Assembly (NCBI GenBank): GCA_015059045.1
Contig: SVBD01000003.1
Location: 27,507 to 91,506, forward strand
From: Erysipelotrichaceae bacterium
Lineage (GTDB): Bacteria; Bacillota_I; Bacilli_A; RFN20; CAG-449
Length of the DNA: 64,000 nucleotides
Direction of reading: 5' to 3'
This document shows, in pieces, positions 29,749-38,578 of the stretch (positions within the stretch are counted from its first letter, which is position 1; each line of letters opens with the position of its first letter). Position numbers and translations under genes: made by a program. The notes below the pieces were generated by a model. The model was not told where the DNA came from. It saw nothing but the letters and a program-made list of their open reading frames with translations, and did not search any database.

Positions 29749-30543
29749 ATGGAAAAAAGTAAAAGTAATTTTAGAAAACACATCTATTTATTAAAAGTAT
29801 TAATATCTAGAGATATCAGAAACCAATATGCTGGTTCTTTTTTAGGTGCTTTATGGACTGTTTTAAATCCTTTACTAAATATGATTGTCATGGCAATTGT
29901 ATTTATTAATATTTTTGGTAGCTCTGCGATTAATCTAGATTATCCAGTATATGTCTTAGCGGGTAATATTATTTTTAATTTGTTCCGTGCTGGTAGTGAA
30001 GGTGCATTAACTAGTGTTGTTGACCAAAGAGATTTACTTTCAAAAACAAAGGTTCCATTGCATATTATTCCAATGTCGAGAGTAGGCGCGAGCATCGTAT
30101 CTTTTGCTTTTTCTTATGTAGCATTAATTATTGTTATGTTGATTAGAATTCCAGCAGGTGTAGAATTTCATTTGAGTATGTTTATGGTTCTTGTTTTATT
30201 ACCAGCTTTAATTTTATTTACACTAGGATTTGCTTTCCTATTATCATCTTTCTTTGTTTCGTTTAGAGACATTAAACATTTCTATTCAGTAATCTTAACA
30301 TTATGGATGTATTTAACTCCATTATTCTATTCTTTGGATGCATTAAATTTGCCTCAAGAATTATATTCAATTATGCAAATTAATCCAATGTTCCACTTCG
30401 TTAATTACTTTAGAGGAACTTTAATGGGTATAGTAAATGATTGGAAAACTTTAGGAATTTGTTACATTTGGGGTGTTGCTTTATTTGTTGTTGGATACTT
30501 AGTATTTGAAATTAGAAAAAATAAATTATTATTAGAAGCATAG
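29749..30543 (+). CDS. ABC-2 type polysaccharide/teichoic acid export permease
   Basis: LISRDIRNQYAGSFLGALWTVLNPLLNMIVMAIVF typical of TagG/Wzm; ATG at 29749 behind AAAGGA. Confidence 0.92.
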   Translation: MEKSKSNFRKHIYLLKVLISRDIRNQYAGSFLGALWTVLNPLLNMIVMAIVFINIFGSSAINLDYPVYVLAGNIIFNLFRAGSEGALTSVVDQRDLLSKTKVPLHIIPMSRVGASIVSFAFSYVALIIVMLIRIPAGVEFHLSMFMVLVLLPALILFTLGFAFLLSSFFVSFRDIKHFYSVILTLWMYLTPLFYSLDALNLPQELYSIMQINPMFHFVNYFRGTLMGIVNDWKTLGICYIWGVALFVVGYLVFEIRKNKLLLEA

Positions 30544-30551
30544 GTGTTTTT

Positions 30552-31304
30552 ATGGAAGATAAGAAATTATTAATAGAAGTAAATAACGTTTCTATGAGAT
30601 TTAAATTACCTAATCAAAAAATTAATAATCTTAAAGAAATGTTTGTAAAATTAGTTAAACGAAAATTAAAATATCGTGACTTTTATGCTGTAAAAGATAT
30701 TTCATTAAACATTTATAAAGGAGAAAGTTTAGCGATTATTGGAAGAAATGGATCAGGAAAATCCACTCTTTTAAAAATTATTACACAAATTGTTAGACCT
30801 ACTTCAGGTGGGGTAAAAGCATATACATCAAATATTATTCCATTACTTCAATTAGGTGCAGGTTTTGATATGAATTCGACAGGATATCAAAATGTATACT
30901 TAAATGGGGCTATTTTAGGTTATACAAAAAAAGAAATTGATGAAAAAATGAAAGGCATTATTGAGTTTTCTGAATTACAAGATTTTATGAATGTTGAATT
31001 AAAAAACTATTCTCAAGGTATGCTTGCGCGTCTAGGATTTGCAATAGCAATTTCTTGTAATCCAGAAGTTTTAATTGTTGATGAAATTCTAGCGGTTGGA
31101 GATACAGCTTTCCAAAAGAAATGTTATGAAAAATTAAATGAATTAAAAAATAATGGTGTTACATTCATTATTGTTTCCCATAGTGATGTTGTAAAGGAAA
31201 TGTGTTCTAGAGCAATTTGGATAAAAGATGGTGAAAAAGTTATGGATGGCGACATTAATGCTGTTTATGATGCTTATATTAATTATTTAGAGACAGGTAA
31301 TTAA
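30552..31304 (+). CDS. Polysaccharide/teichoic acid export ABC ATPase (TagH/Wzt type, short form)
   Basis: AIIGRNGSGKSTLLKII, NYSQGMLARLGFAIA, VLIVDEILAVGD; no long C-terminal domain. Confidence 0.93.
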   Translation: MEDKKLLIEVNNVSMRFKLPNQKINNLKEMFVKLVKRKLKYRDFYAVKDISLNIYKGESLAIIGRNGSGKSTLLKIITQIVRPTSGGVKAYTSNIIPLLQLGAGFDMNSTGYQNVYLNGAILGYTKKEIDEKMKGIIEFSELQDFMNVELKNYSQGMLARLGFAIAISCNPEVLIVDEILAVGDTAFQKKCYEKLNELKNNGVTFIIVSHSDVVKEMCSRAIWIKDGEKVMDGDINAVYDAYINYLETGN

Positions 31305-31307
31305 TTT

Positions 31308-32351
31308 ATGAAGAAGATACTATATGTTGCTTCAACATATTCACATATTAATAATTTTCACACTCCATACATAGATGAATTAAAAAAAGAAAATCATGTA
31401 GATGTTTTATCAAAGGGAAGTGAAAGTACTTTTAATATTAATTTTAAGAAGAAGATATATTCATTGAAGAATATTTTTTCCATTTTTAAAATACGTAAAA
31501 TACTAAAAAGGAATCAATATGATTTAATTGTTTTAAATACATCTTTAGCGGCCTTTTTAGTAAGATGCTCCTTGTTTTTTTATCGAAATAGACCAAAGGT
31601 AATTAATATCGTTCATGGATATTTATTTGGCGAAAAAACTAATTCTTTAAAACGATTTTTTTACTTAAAACTGGAAAGAATTGTCAGAAAGAAAACAGAT
31701 TATATTTTAACTATGAATCAATACGATTTCGATATTGCTAAAAGTAAGAAGTTATCACTAAATGAACCAATTATGATTCCTGGAATGGGAGTTAGTAGAA
31801 TAAATGAAGATCAATTAGAAAATCCTTATGACACAAGCAAATTCAATTTGCTTTTTGTTGGCGAACTATCAAATAGAAAAAATCAGATTGAATTAATTAA
31901 TAGTGTAAAAGAATTAAAAGAAAGTATATCTAATATTCACTTAACACTTTTAGGAGAAGGAAATTTAAAAAATAAACTTTTAAAAATAATAAATAAAGAA
32001 AATCTATCTTCTTATGTTTCATTAAAAGGGTATATTGAAAGACCGGCAAATTATTACAAGTATTGCGATTTATATGTATCTAGTAGTTTGCAAGAAGGAC
32101 TACCATTTAATCTTATTCACGCATTAGAATTTAATAAAAATATTATTTGTTCCTCTATTAAAGGACACATAGATATCGCATCTAAAACTAATCTAGTTAC
32201 TTTATATGAAAACAAAAAAGACCTTTGTGAAAAGGTCATAAGGTATCATCAAAATAAATGGGAATCAAATTCAAATGAAGTATTTGAATTTTATTCATTC
32301 GATAGGGTTTTCCAAGGAAATCTTAATGTAATTAAAACATTAATTGATTAA
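31308..32351 (+). CDS. GT4 family glycosyltransferase
   Basis: NLLFVGELSNRKNQIELINSV ... LYVSSSLQEGLPFNLIHALEF. Confidence 0.9.
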   Translation: MKKILYVASTYSHINNFHTPYIDELKKENHVDVLSKGSESTFNINFKKKIYSLKNIFSIFKIRKILKRNQYDLIVLNTSLAAFLVRCSLFFYRNRPKVINIVHGYLFGEKTNSLKRFFYLKLERIVRKKTDYILTMNQYDFDIAKSKKLSLNEPIMIPGMGVSRINEDQLENPYDTSKFNLLFVGELSNRKNQIELINSVKELKESISNIHLTLLGEGNLKNKLLKIINKENLSSYVSLKGYIERPANYYKYCDLYVSSSLQEGLPFNLIHALEFNKNIICSSIKGHIDIASKTNLVTLYENKKDLCEKVIRYHQNKWESNSNEVFEFYSFDRVFQGNLNVIKTLID

Positions 32352-33785
32352 TTCCTTTGAGTCATAGTGGTAAATAGATAAACCAATATAGAATAGTCCT
32401 AGGTATCTTTCAAAACCATAATCGAAGAAGAAATTATCAAATATTGAAGAAAGCATTAAAATTAAAATAGCAAAGTAAAGAATAGTTTTTTCAAAGCTAT
32501 TCTTTTTAAATACTTTGATGTGTAAATCGTAATTGTAATAAATAAATCCTATTAAACCAACAATACCTGTTGCAGATAAAATTTGTAAAATAATATTATG
32601 CGCTTTAAATGATGGAGAAAATGGGTTTGGTGAAATATAGTAATCTGGAGTAGTGGTTTCAAAAACAAACCATCCACTTCCAAAGATAGGATTAGCAAGA
32701 AATGAATCCCATGCGATTTTATATAATTCGTCTCTGCCATTTAAGGAAAATCCTAATTCAATAAAGTGATTAAATAATTCAATTATTTGAGTATGGAAAA
32801 TAGCAAATCCTAATACGAAAACTCCAAGTAATGATAAAGCTGATATAAGAATTGTTTTTCTTTTTATTTTCTTGATTTTGATGTATGCAATTAATCCGAT
32901 AATTATTTCTATAGCGAAGATTAACAACCCATTTCTAGACATTGTTAAAATTGTGGTTAATCCTGCAAAAATAATTAATAGGAAATAGATCCATGATTTT
33001 TCTTCTTTTACCATTAAGTAGAAGATAAATGGTAGTGATAGACAAATGTATCCGGCGAAGTTATTGTGAATTCCCCAACCAGTAACAATTTGACCTTTAT
33101 CAATTGTTCCGTTAACAATTACATCGTTAATAAAGTAAATTCCTATTACTTGAAACGAGATTACTAACAAAGTAACTACCATAAACATAGATATATATTT
33201 CATAGTATCTTCTTTTTTGTTTAAGAACGCTAAATCTGAGAAATATAGAACTAATCCAATAATCATTAAAATGTTGGATAATGAAAACAATAAATTATTA
33301 GGGGTATATTTAGGTCCAATTCCTCCTAAAACGTATGCCACGCCTAGAGCAATTAATCCAGGAAGAAACATTAGACTTTTTTTAAATGCTAATTTGTATT
33401 GTCTGAAAACAATGAAATTGAATATTGCGGTTAATGGAACAATACCAATTAATATTGCGGAATATACAATAACCCAGGTTTTATCAAATATATTTGGAAT
33501 ATCAAAATTAGGATTATATGATAATCCGTTTTTATATGATAAGCTCATTAAAAATAAGAGAATAATACTAATTAGTGGTTTCCCATCTTTTGAAAATAAT
33601 AAGGTGACAACACCTAATAATGAAATGATAGGAAAGCAAAATAATTCGATAGCAAAAACATTGCTAATTACTACAAGGAATCCGATTATAAACATAAATA
33701 GATATGAATTACAAAAGGTATTTATTTTTTTAGCAATTGAATTTGTATTAATAAAATTTTGATAGCGATCAATAAAATTATTCAT
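32340..33785 (-). CDS. O-antigen ligase/polymerase (Wzy/WaaL-like) membrane protein
   Basis: Multi-TM; GWGIHNNFAGYICLSLPFIFYL, TMSRNGLLIF, GRDELYKIAWDSFLANPIFGSGW, AHNIILQILSATGIVG. Confidence 0.88.
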   Translation of the reverse strand: MNNFIDRYQNFINTNSIAKKINTFCNSYLFMFIIGFLVVISNVFAIELFCFPIISLLGVVTLLFSKDGKPLISIILLFLMSLSYKNGLSYNPNFDIPNIFDKTWVIVYSAILIGIVPLTAIFNFIVFRQYKLAFKKSLMFLPGLIALGVAYVLGGIGPKYTPNNLLFSLSNILMIIGLVLYFSDLAFLNKKEDTMKYISMFMVVTLLVISFQVIGIYFINDVIVNGTIDKGQIVTGWGIHNNFAGYICLSLPFIFYLMVKEEKSWIYFLLIIFAGLTTILTMSRNGLLIFAIEIIIGLIAYIKIKKIKRKTILISALSLLGVFVLGFAIFHTQIIELFNHFIELGFSLNGRDELYKIAWDSFLANPIFGSGWFVFETTTPDYYISPNPFSPSFKAHNIILQILSATGIVGLIGFIYYNYDLHIKVFKKNSFEKTILYFAILILMLSSIFDNFFFDYGFERYLGLFYIGLSIYHYDSKELIN

Positions 33786-33791
33786 AATATT

Positions 33792-34832
33792 TTAAAATTT
33801 CATTAAGTTCTTACCTACTACTTTAGTATTGTTGATTTCTAATTCGTAGGTTGCGTAAACATCATTTACAGATTGAATTGTATTTACAGAAAGGACTAAT
33901 GGTTTTAATTCTTCTACTAGTAAAGGATTATTTAAAGCGGTGCTTATTACTTCAAAGTCTTCATTTGTACTTCTTGTAACTCCTTTTAAGCAAATGCCTT
34001 TTTCAAGAATTTTTCTAGTGTTAATTGATACGTTTTCTTCGCTTACGCCCATTAAAACTAAATCAGCACCGATTTTTGCTATATCAATCATTTGGTTAAT
34101 AGCAAATTCGCTACCTTTCCCTCCAACGCATTCTATTAAAGTATCAAATCCGTTCTTCTTGTTATAATCTTCGAATTTATATGTTTTAGCGTGCTTGAAT
34201 AAACTTAATTTGTCTTCATTTAATCCAAATACGCTGACTTCTTTTTTGTATACGTGAGTTAATAATAGATAAACCATATAACTCATTATTCCATCCCCAA
34301 ATAGAGCAATGTATTCAGCTTCGTTAAAATTAATTCTTCTACAGCAAGCATTTGACACGCTTAAAAGCTCGCTAAAAACGGCGATTTCGCTAGAAATAGA
34401 AGAATCGTATTTTACCAACAAATCAGGAGTGCAACTATAAAAAGGTGTCATAAATCCATCGCTAGAAGAAGATTTAAATTTTGCATATGGGCAATAGTTT
34501 TTGCCTAAATCAGGTCTATTACATCTAGTATGTTTACATTTTAAGCATTTGCTTTCATTGACAAAATTAGGAATAAGAATAACCTTATCACCTTTATTAA
34601 ATGTATTAGTTGGATCTTTAATTACAGTTCCTACTGCTTCATGAATTGGTGCAAGTGGATATTTCATATCTAGTACATGTTTATCTCTTTTTCCTAGAAA
34701 ATATCTAATATCCGCCTTACATATTGCCATCATATCAACTCTAACTAAAACACTTTCGTTATCATATTCTAGAGTTGAAACGAATTCTTCAATTACTTCT
34801 GGAGCAGTTACTTTATATTTAGTTATAAACAT
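33792..34832 (-). CDS. tarJ: Zinc-type alcohol dehydrogenase family, TarJ-like ribitol-5-phosphate dehydrogenase
   Basis: MDR fold motifs (PLAPIHEAVGTV, CLKCKHTRCNRPDLGKNYCPYAKF); directly adjacent to the TarI-like gene. Confidence 0.78.
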   Translation of the reverse strand: MFITKYKVTAPEVIEEFVSTLEYDNESVLVRVDMMAICKADIRYFLGKRDKHVLDMKYPLAPIHEAVGTVIKDPTNTFNKGDKVILIPNFVNESKCLKCKHTRCNRPDLGKNYCPYAKFKSSSSDGFMTPFYSCTPDLLVKYDSSISSEIAVFSELLSVSNACCRRINFNEAEYIALFGDGIMSYMVYLLLTHVYKKEVSVFGLNEDKLSLFKHAKTYKFEDYNKKNGFDTLIECVGGKGSEFAINQMIDIAKIGADLVLMGVSEENVSINTRKILEKGICLKGVTRSTNEDFEVISTALNNPLLVEELKPLVLSVNTIQSVNDVYATYELEINNTKVVGKNLMKF

Positions 34833-34834
34833 TT

Positions 34835-35548
34835 TTACATAACTCCTGTTTTACCGATTTTTAATAAAGCTTTTAGCATCATTAAATCATCAAATGTAGT
34901 GATTTTAAAATTTAATTTTGATCCATTTACTAAATGGACTTCTTTTCCCATATTTAATACTAATCTACAATCATCTGTTGTTTCAGTATTGTTTATGCTT
35001 TTTGCGTATTCGTGAGCATCATTAATTACTTTAAATGTAAATGATTGAGGAGTTTGTCCTTGATATTGCTCACTTCTTTTTTGGATTTCACAAATAGTTT
35101 CTTTATCTATAGATCTAATAATAGTATCACTTGAAGGAATAACAGTGTCTACTGCGTGATATTTTTTACATGATTCAATATTATCAGTAATAATTGTTTG
35201 GCTAATTAATGGTCTAGCGGCATCGTGAATTAAAATAATATCGTCGTCTTTAGCTCCGATTTTTTCTAATTTTTTAAGTCCGTTATATACAGATTCTTGG
35301 CGAGAAGAACCACCGGCTACAATATATTGAACTTTAGTTAAATCATATTGTTTACACCAAATTTTTACATCATCAATATAAGTATCATTTGTAACAATTA
35401 AAATCATATCGATATCATCGTGCATTTCAAAAGCTTCAATTGTATGAACAATTAAAGGTTTGTTATAAATGCTTAAAAATTGTTTTGGTTTATTTGTATT
35501 ACCCATTCTGGTTCCGGAACCGGCTGCGAGAATTAATGCGATATTCAT
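34835..35548 (-). CDS. tarI: IspD/TarI-like cytidylyltransferase (ribitol-5-phosphate cytidylyltransferase by context)
   Basis: LILAAGSGTRMGNTNKPKQFLSI...VHTIEAFE, VAGGSSRQESVYNGL, ILIHDAARPLIS, QTPQSF, TDDCRLVLN. Confidence 0.85.
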   Translation of the reverse strand: MNIALILAAGSGTRMGNTNKPKQFLSIYNKPLIVHTIEAFEMHDDIDMILIVTNDTYIDDVKIWCKQYDLTKVQYIVAGGSSRQESVYNGLKKLEKIGAKDDDIILIHDAARPLISQTIITDNIESCKKYHAVDTVIPSSDTIIRSIDKETICEIQKRSEQYQGQTPQSFTFKVINDAHEYAKSINNTETTDDCRLVLNMGKEVHLVNGSKLNFKITTFDDLMMLKALLKIGKTGVM

Positions 35549-35560
35549 TTATATTTCCTC

Positions 35561-36406
35561 CTAGATATTATGTTTTTTAATGTATGTTTGATAATCTTCT
35601 TCTAAAGAATATCCTTTGTTTATGTGATGGCCAACTTGCTTTTCAATAGGTGGCAGTTTCATATAATTGTTAAATAGTAATGTTAAATATTTATCAGCGT
35701 CTTTTGGCAAAATAACTTCTACACCTTCGAATTCGCCAATAGAACCTTCTTGGAATATCTCTCTTGGCATTGCTTCTTTTTTAGGATTTGTTCCAAAATA
35801 ATTTCCAACTAAAACTGCATCGTTGAACTTAATTTTTTTAACTCTTTTATCTAGCATTTTATTTCTGTAATGTCCAACGTTTAAAAAGAAAAATAAATAG
35901 GCAACAATATTTAATGGAATATCTTTCCATAATGTTTTCCATCTTAGTTTACGTTTTAAACTTGGTAAATACATTAAGTAAATATTGAACCAAACATTTT
36001 TAACTTTTCTAGCGAATTTGACTGGTGGTTTAACTTCGTAACTCATCCCATCAAGTGGGAATACATCAATCCAAACGCCGTGATTCATTTGATTGCAGGC
36101 GAAAAAGTTTTCAATATAGGTTGTTGAAGAATCTCTAACTTTAGCAAAGTTATAGATATAATTTTTATCTGTTTTATACGTTTGAATAAAATATGGTGAT
36201 GGGAATTTTTCTTGAAGGGTAATGAATTTGTCAAAATCTTCTCTAGGCATTGCTACATCGATATCATCATCCCAAGGAATAAATCCTTTGTGTCTTACTG
36301 CTCCTAGACAAGTTCCACCTACTAAATAATATTGAAGGTTATTTTCCTTACAAACTTTAATAAACTCTTTTAATATTTCTAATTGACGATTTTGTAATTC
36401 ATTCAT
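35561..36406 (-). CDS. licD: LicD family phosphotransferase
   Basis: NNLQYYLVGGTCLGAVRHKGFIPWDDDIDVAMPREDFDKF. Confidence 0.92.
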   Translation of the reverse strand: MNELQNRQLEILKEFIKVCKENNLQYYLVGGTCLGAVRHKGFIPWDDDIDVAMPREDFDKFITLQEKFPSPYFIQTYKTDKNYIYNFAKVRDSSTTYIENFFACNQMNHGVWIDVFPLDGMSYEVKPPVKFARKVKNVWFNIYLMYLPSLKRKLRWKTLWKDIPLNIVAYLFFFLNVGHYRNKMLDKRVKKIKFNDAVLVGNYFGTNPKKEAMPREIFQEGSIGEFEGVEVILPKDADKYLTLLFNNYMKLPPIEKQVGHHINKGYSLEEDYQTYIKKHNI

Positions 36407-36431
36407 AATTTTCACCACATTTTTTATTTTA

Positions 36432-36458
36432 ACATTTAAATGTATCTTTATAAAGATA
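36432..36458. promoter_or_regulatory. Two abutting perfect palindromes in a divergent promoter region (candidate operator)
   Basis: ACATTTAAATGT (36432-36443) sharing its last T with TATCTTTATAAAGATA (36443-36458), between licD (-) and the sugar transferase (+). Confidence 0.4.
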
Positions 36459-36591
36459 ATAAATAGATTTATATCTGGAATATTTGAATATTTTTGAAAA
36501 AAACATATAAAAATAAGAAATAATCAACTAATGTTTTACAAATAATTAAGTATATGGTATATTTATTTGGGTTAAAAGGTAGGGTGATTTG

Positions 36592-37281
36592 ATGGCGGAG
36601 ATTTCGACAATTGAAATACAAGTTATTTCACAAGAATACGTTACTGCAATCAAAAATAATAAAAGTAAAGCATACTTCTTTTTCAAAAGATTATTTGCAA
36701 TAGTTACTTCTCTTTTAGCTATTATTATTTTATCACCAGTTTTATTAATTACTGCATTTGCAGTTTGGATTTCATCAAAAGGACCTGCAATTTATAAAGA
36801 TCTTAGAATCGGTAAAGGCGGTAAACACATTAATGTTTATAAATTTAGATCAATGGTTATTGATGCTGATAATTTAGATAAATATCTTAACGATGAACAA
36901 AAAGAACAATGGATTAAAGAAAGAAAAATTAAAAACGATCCACGTATTACAAAAGTGGGAAGATTTATTAGAAAAACTGCAATTGATGAATTACCTCAAT
37001 TATTTAATATTCTTAAAGGCGACATAGCAATTGTTGGAACTAGACCAATTACTACAAAAGAATTCGCTAACTATTCAAAAGAAGAAATTCAATTATTAAC
37101 TTCTACTAGACCAGGTTTAACTGGGTATTGGCAAGTATATAAACAAGGTAAAACCGCTTATCAATCAGGTGATCGTCAAAAAATGGATATAGAGTATTTC
37201 GAAAGAAGATCATTATTGTTTGATTTGAAATTAATATTTTTAACAATTCCTGCTTTAATTAAAAGAGGCGGGGCTGAATAA
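36592..37281 (+). CDS. Polyprenyl-phosphate sugar phosphotransferase (initiating transferase, RfbP/WcaJ type)
   Basis: KRLFAIVTSLLAIIILSPVLLITA, KGPAIYKDLRIGKGGKHINVYKFRSMV, KVGRFIRKTAIDELPQLFNILKGDIAIVGTRP, GLTGYWQV. Confidence 0.95.
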   Translation: MAEISTIEIQVISQEYVTAIKNNKSKAYFFFKRLFAIVTSLLAIIILSPVLLITAFAVWISSKGPAIYKDLRIGKGGKHINVYKFRSMVIDADNLDKYLNDEQKEQWIKERKIKNDPRITKVGRFIRKTAIDELPQLFNILKGDIAIVGTRPITTKEFANYSKEEIQLLTSTRPGLTGYWQVYKQGKTAYQSGDRQKMDIEYFERRSLLFDLKLIFLTIPALIKRGGAE

Positions 37282-37335
37282 AAACGCAAAAAAAGAACTT
37301 AACATTTAATTAAGTTCTAATTAGCGTTTTTTTAT
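37281..37335. terminator. Nested-hairpin bidirectional terminator between convergent genes
   Basis: AAAACGC ... AGAACTTAA-catttaa-TTAAGTTCT ... GCGTTTTTTT. Confidence 0.8.
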
Positions 37336-37736
37336 TTTGATTTATTTTCTTCAATATCTTCAAATTCAATAAAAAGAATGTAAACAGCCATAATTAAAGT
37401 ATGGATATTTTTTTTAGGATCATAAATGATTAGATTGTCATCTCCTGCACCCCATACTAACCCTTCAAAAATCATATCATGCCATTGAGCAGAATCGGTA
37501 AATGAGCAATATACTTTTACTTTTCTACCGATGCGACCTTCCATAAATTTTGTTAAGTAATCATTTGATTCTATAGGTTCATAAGGGTTTTTAGGTTTAG
37601 TGTTTGAGTTTGTCTCTTCTCTTTTTGAAGAAAATTGATGATTCATATTTGGTGGTGGAGCAAAGTTTTGATGAGAATTATCCATATTTGGATAAGGTGC
37701 TCCAAAATAATTTGGTGGTGGTTGAATTCTATCCAT
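37332..37736 (-). CDS. gerQ: GerQ/YwdL-like spore-coat protein domain with Pro/Asn-rich N-terminus
   Basis: C-terminal YLTKFMEGRIGRKVKVYCSFTDSAQWHDMIFEGLVWGAGDDNLIIYDPKKNIHTLIMAVYILFIEFEDIEE resembles GerQ. Confidence 0.75.
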   Translation of the reverse strand: MDRIQPPPNYFGAPYPNMDNSHQNFAPPPNMNHQFSSKREETNSNTKPKNPYEPIESNDYLTKFMEGRIGRKVKVYCSFTDSAQWHDMIFEGLVWGAGDDNLIIYDPKKNIHTLIMAVYILFIEFEDIEENKSK

Positions 37737-37821
37737 AAGTATTTTCCTTTCACCTTAATATATGATGATTTGTTCAAAATAATAACAAAAACGTTGACCA
37801 TCACTTTTAAAAAGAAGATAA

Positions 37822-37915
37822 TATTCTTGGGTGCTTGATTAAATCAGGCTGAGATCACAAGTGGTATTCTTGTGGGACCGTACTTGATCTGGGTAATGCC
37901 AGCGGAAGGATAATA
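37822..37915 (+). ncRNA. TPP (THI element) riboswitch
   Basis: GGGTGC...CAGGCTGAGATCACAAG...GACCGTACTTGATCTGGGTAATGCCAGCGGAAGGATA; immediately upstream of thiT. Confidence 0.95.
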
Positions 37916-37927
37916 TATTTTAATTAC

Positions 37928-37964
37928 AAATCCTTTCGCAACTGAAAAAAGAAAGGATTTTTTT
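37928..37964 (+). terminator. Expression-platform terminator of the TPP riboswitch
   Basis: AAATCCTTTC-gcaactgaaaaaa-GAAAGGATTT then TTTT; the 3' arm contains the only SD (GAAAGGA) before the ATG at 37965. Confidence 0.85.
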
Positions 37965-38519
37965 ATGAGACAAAAAGTGTTATTTTCAGTTCGCGATATT
38001 TGTGAAATCGCATTATTATGCTCACTTGCAATTGTACTTGGTTTCTTTTGTGAGATAAAAGTTGGGCAAAACGGGGGATCAATAGGTTTTTCTATGATTC
38101 CATTACTATTTATTTGCTATAGACATGGTGTTTTAAAAGGGTTTATAGCTAGCGCAATAATTTATGGTTTTGCAAGTTGTATTTATGATGGATATGGACT
38201 ACATTGCTATCCATTTGACTATTTCTTAGCGTATGGATCTTTAGCGATTGTTAGCTTATTTTATAAAAAAATATTTAACAATAAAAATTATAGTAGATAT
38301 ATTTATTTAAATATATCAATTTTATTAGCGTGTTTTTTAAGATTAGTTTTCCATGTTATTTCTGGAATGATTTTATGGGATACTGAATTTGTAGGATCTC
38401 TTGTTTATAATGTTTTATATGTTGGTCCTTCATGCGCTATATGTATGGTGGTTTTCTCATTATTATTAAAACCATTAACATCTTTAGATAAATTACATCC
38501 AGTAGTTAAAAGATTTTAA
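37965..38519 (+). CDS. thiT: Energy-coupling factor thiamine transporter substrate-binding component
   Basis: ALLCSLAIVLGFFCEIKVGQNGGSIGFSMIPLLFICYRHG...GYGLHCYPFDYFLAYG; TPP riboswitch upstream. Confidence 0.93.
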   Translation: MRQKVLFSVRDICEIALLCSLAIVLGFFCEIKVGQNGGSIGFSMIPLLFICYRHGVLKGFIASAIIYGFASCIYDGYGLHCYPFDYFLAYGSLAIVSLFYKKIFNNKNYSRYIYLNISILLACFLRLVFHVISGMILWDTEFVGSLVYNVLYVGPSCAICMVVFSLLLKPLTSLDKLHPVVKRF

Positions 38520-38578
38520 TGAATTAGTTTTGTTTATTTAACAAAACAATGTATAATAGTATCGTTAAGGTGATAAAA

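Noticed and set aside
33217-33762. 181-aa plus-strand ORF opposite the Wzy-like gene
   Set aside because: Lies wholly antisense to a well-supported membrane protein gene; composition looks like reverse-complement TM codons.
34835-35548. Assignment as ispD of the MEP pathway
   Set aside because: Sequence alone is ambiguous between IspD and TarI; adjacency to the TarJ-like gene and LicD favours TarI, kept with reduced confidence.
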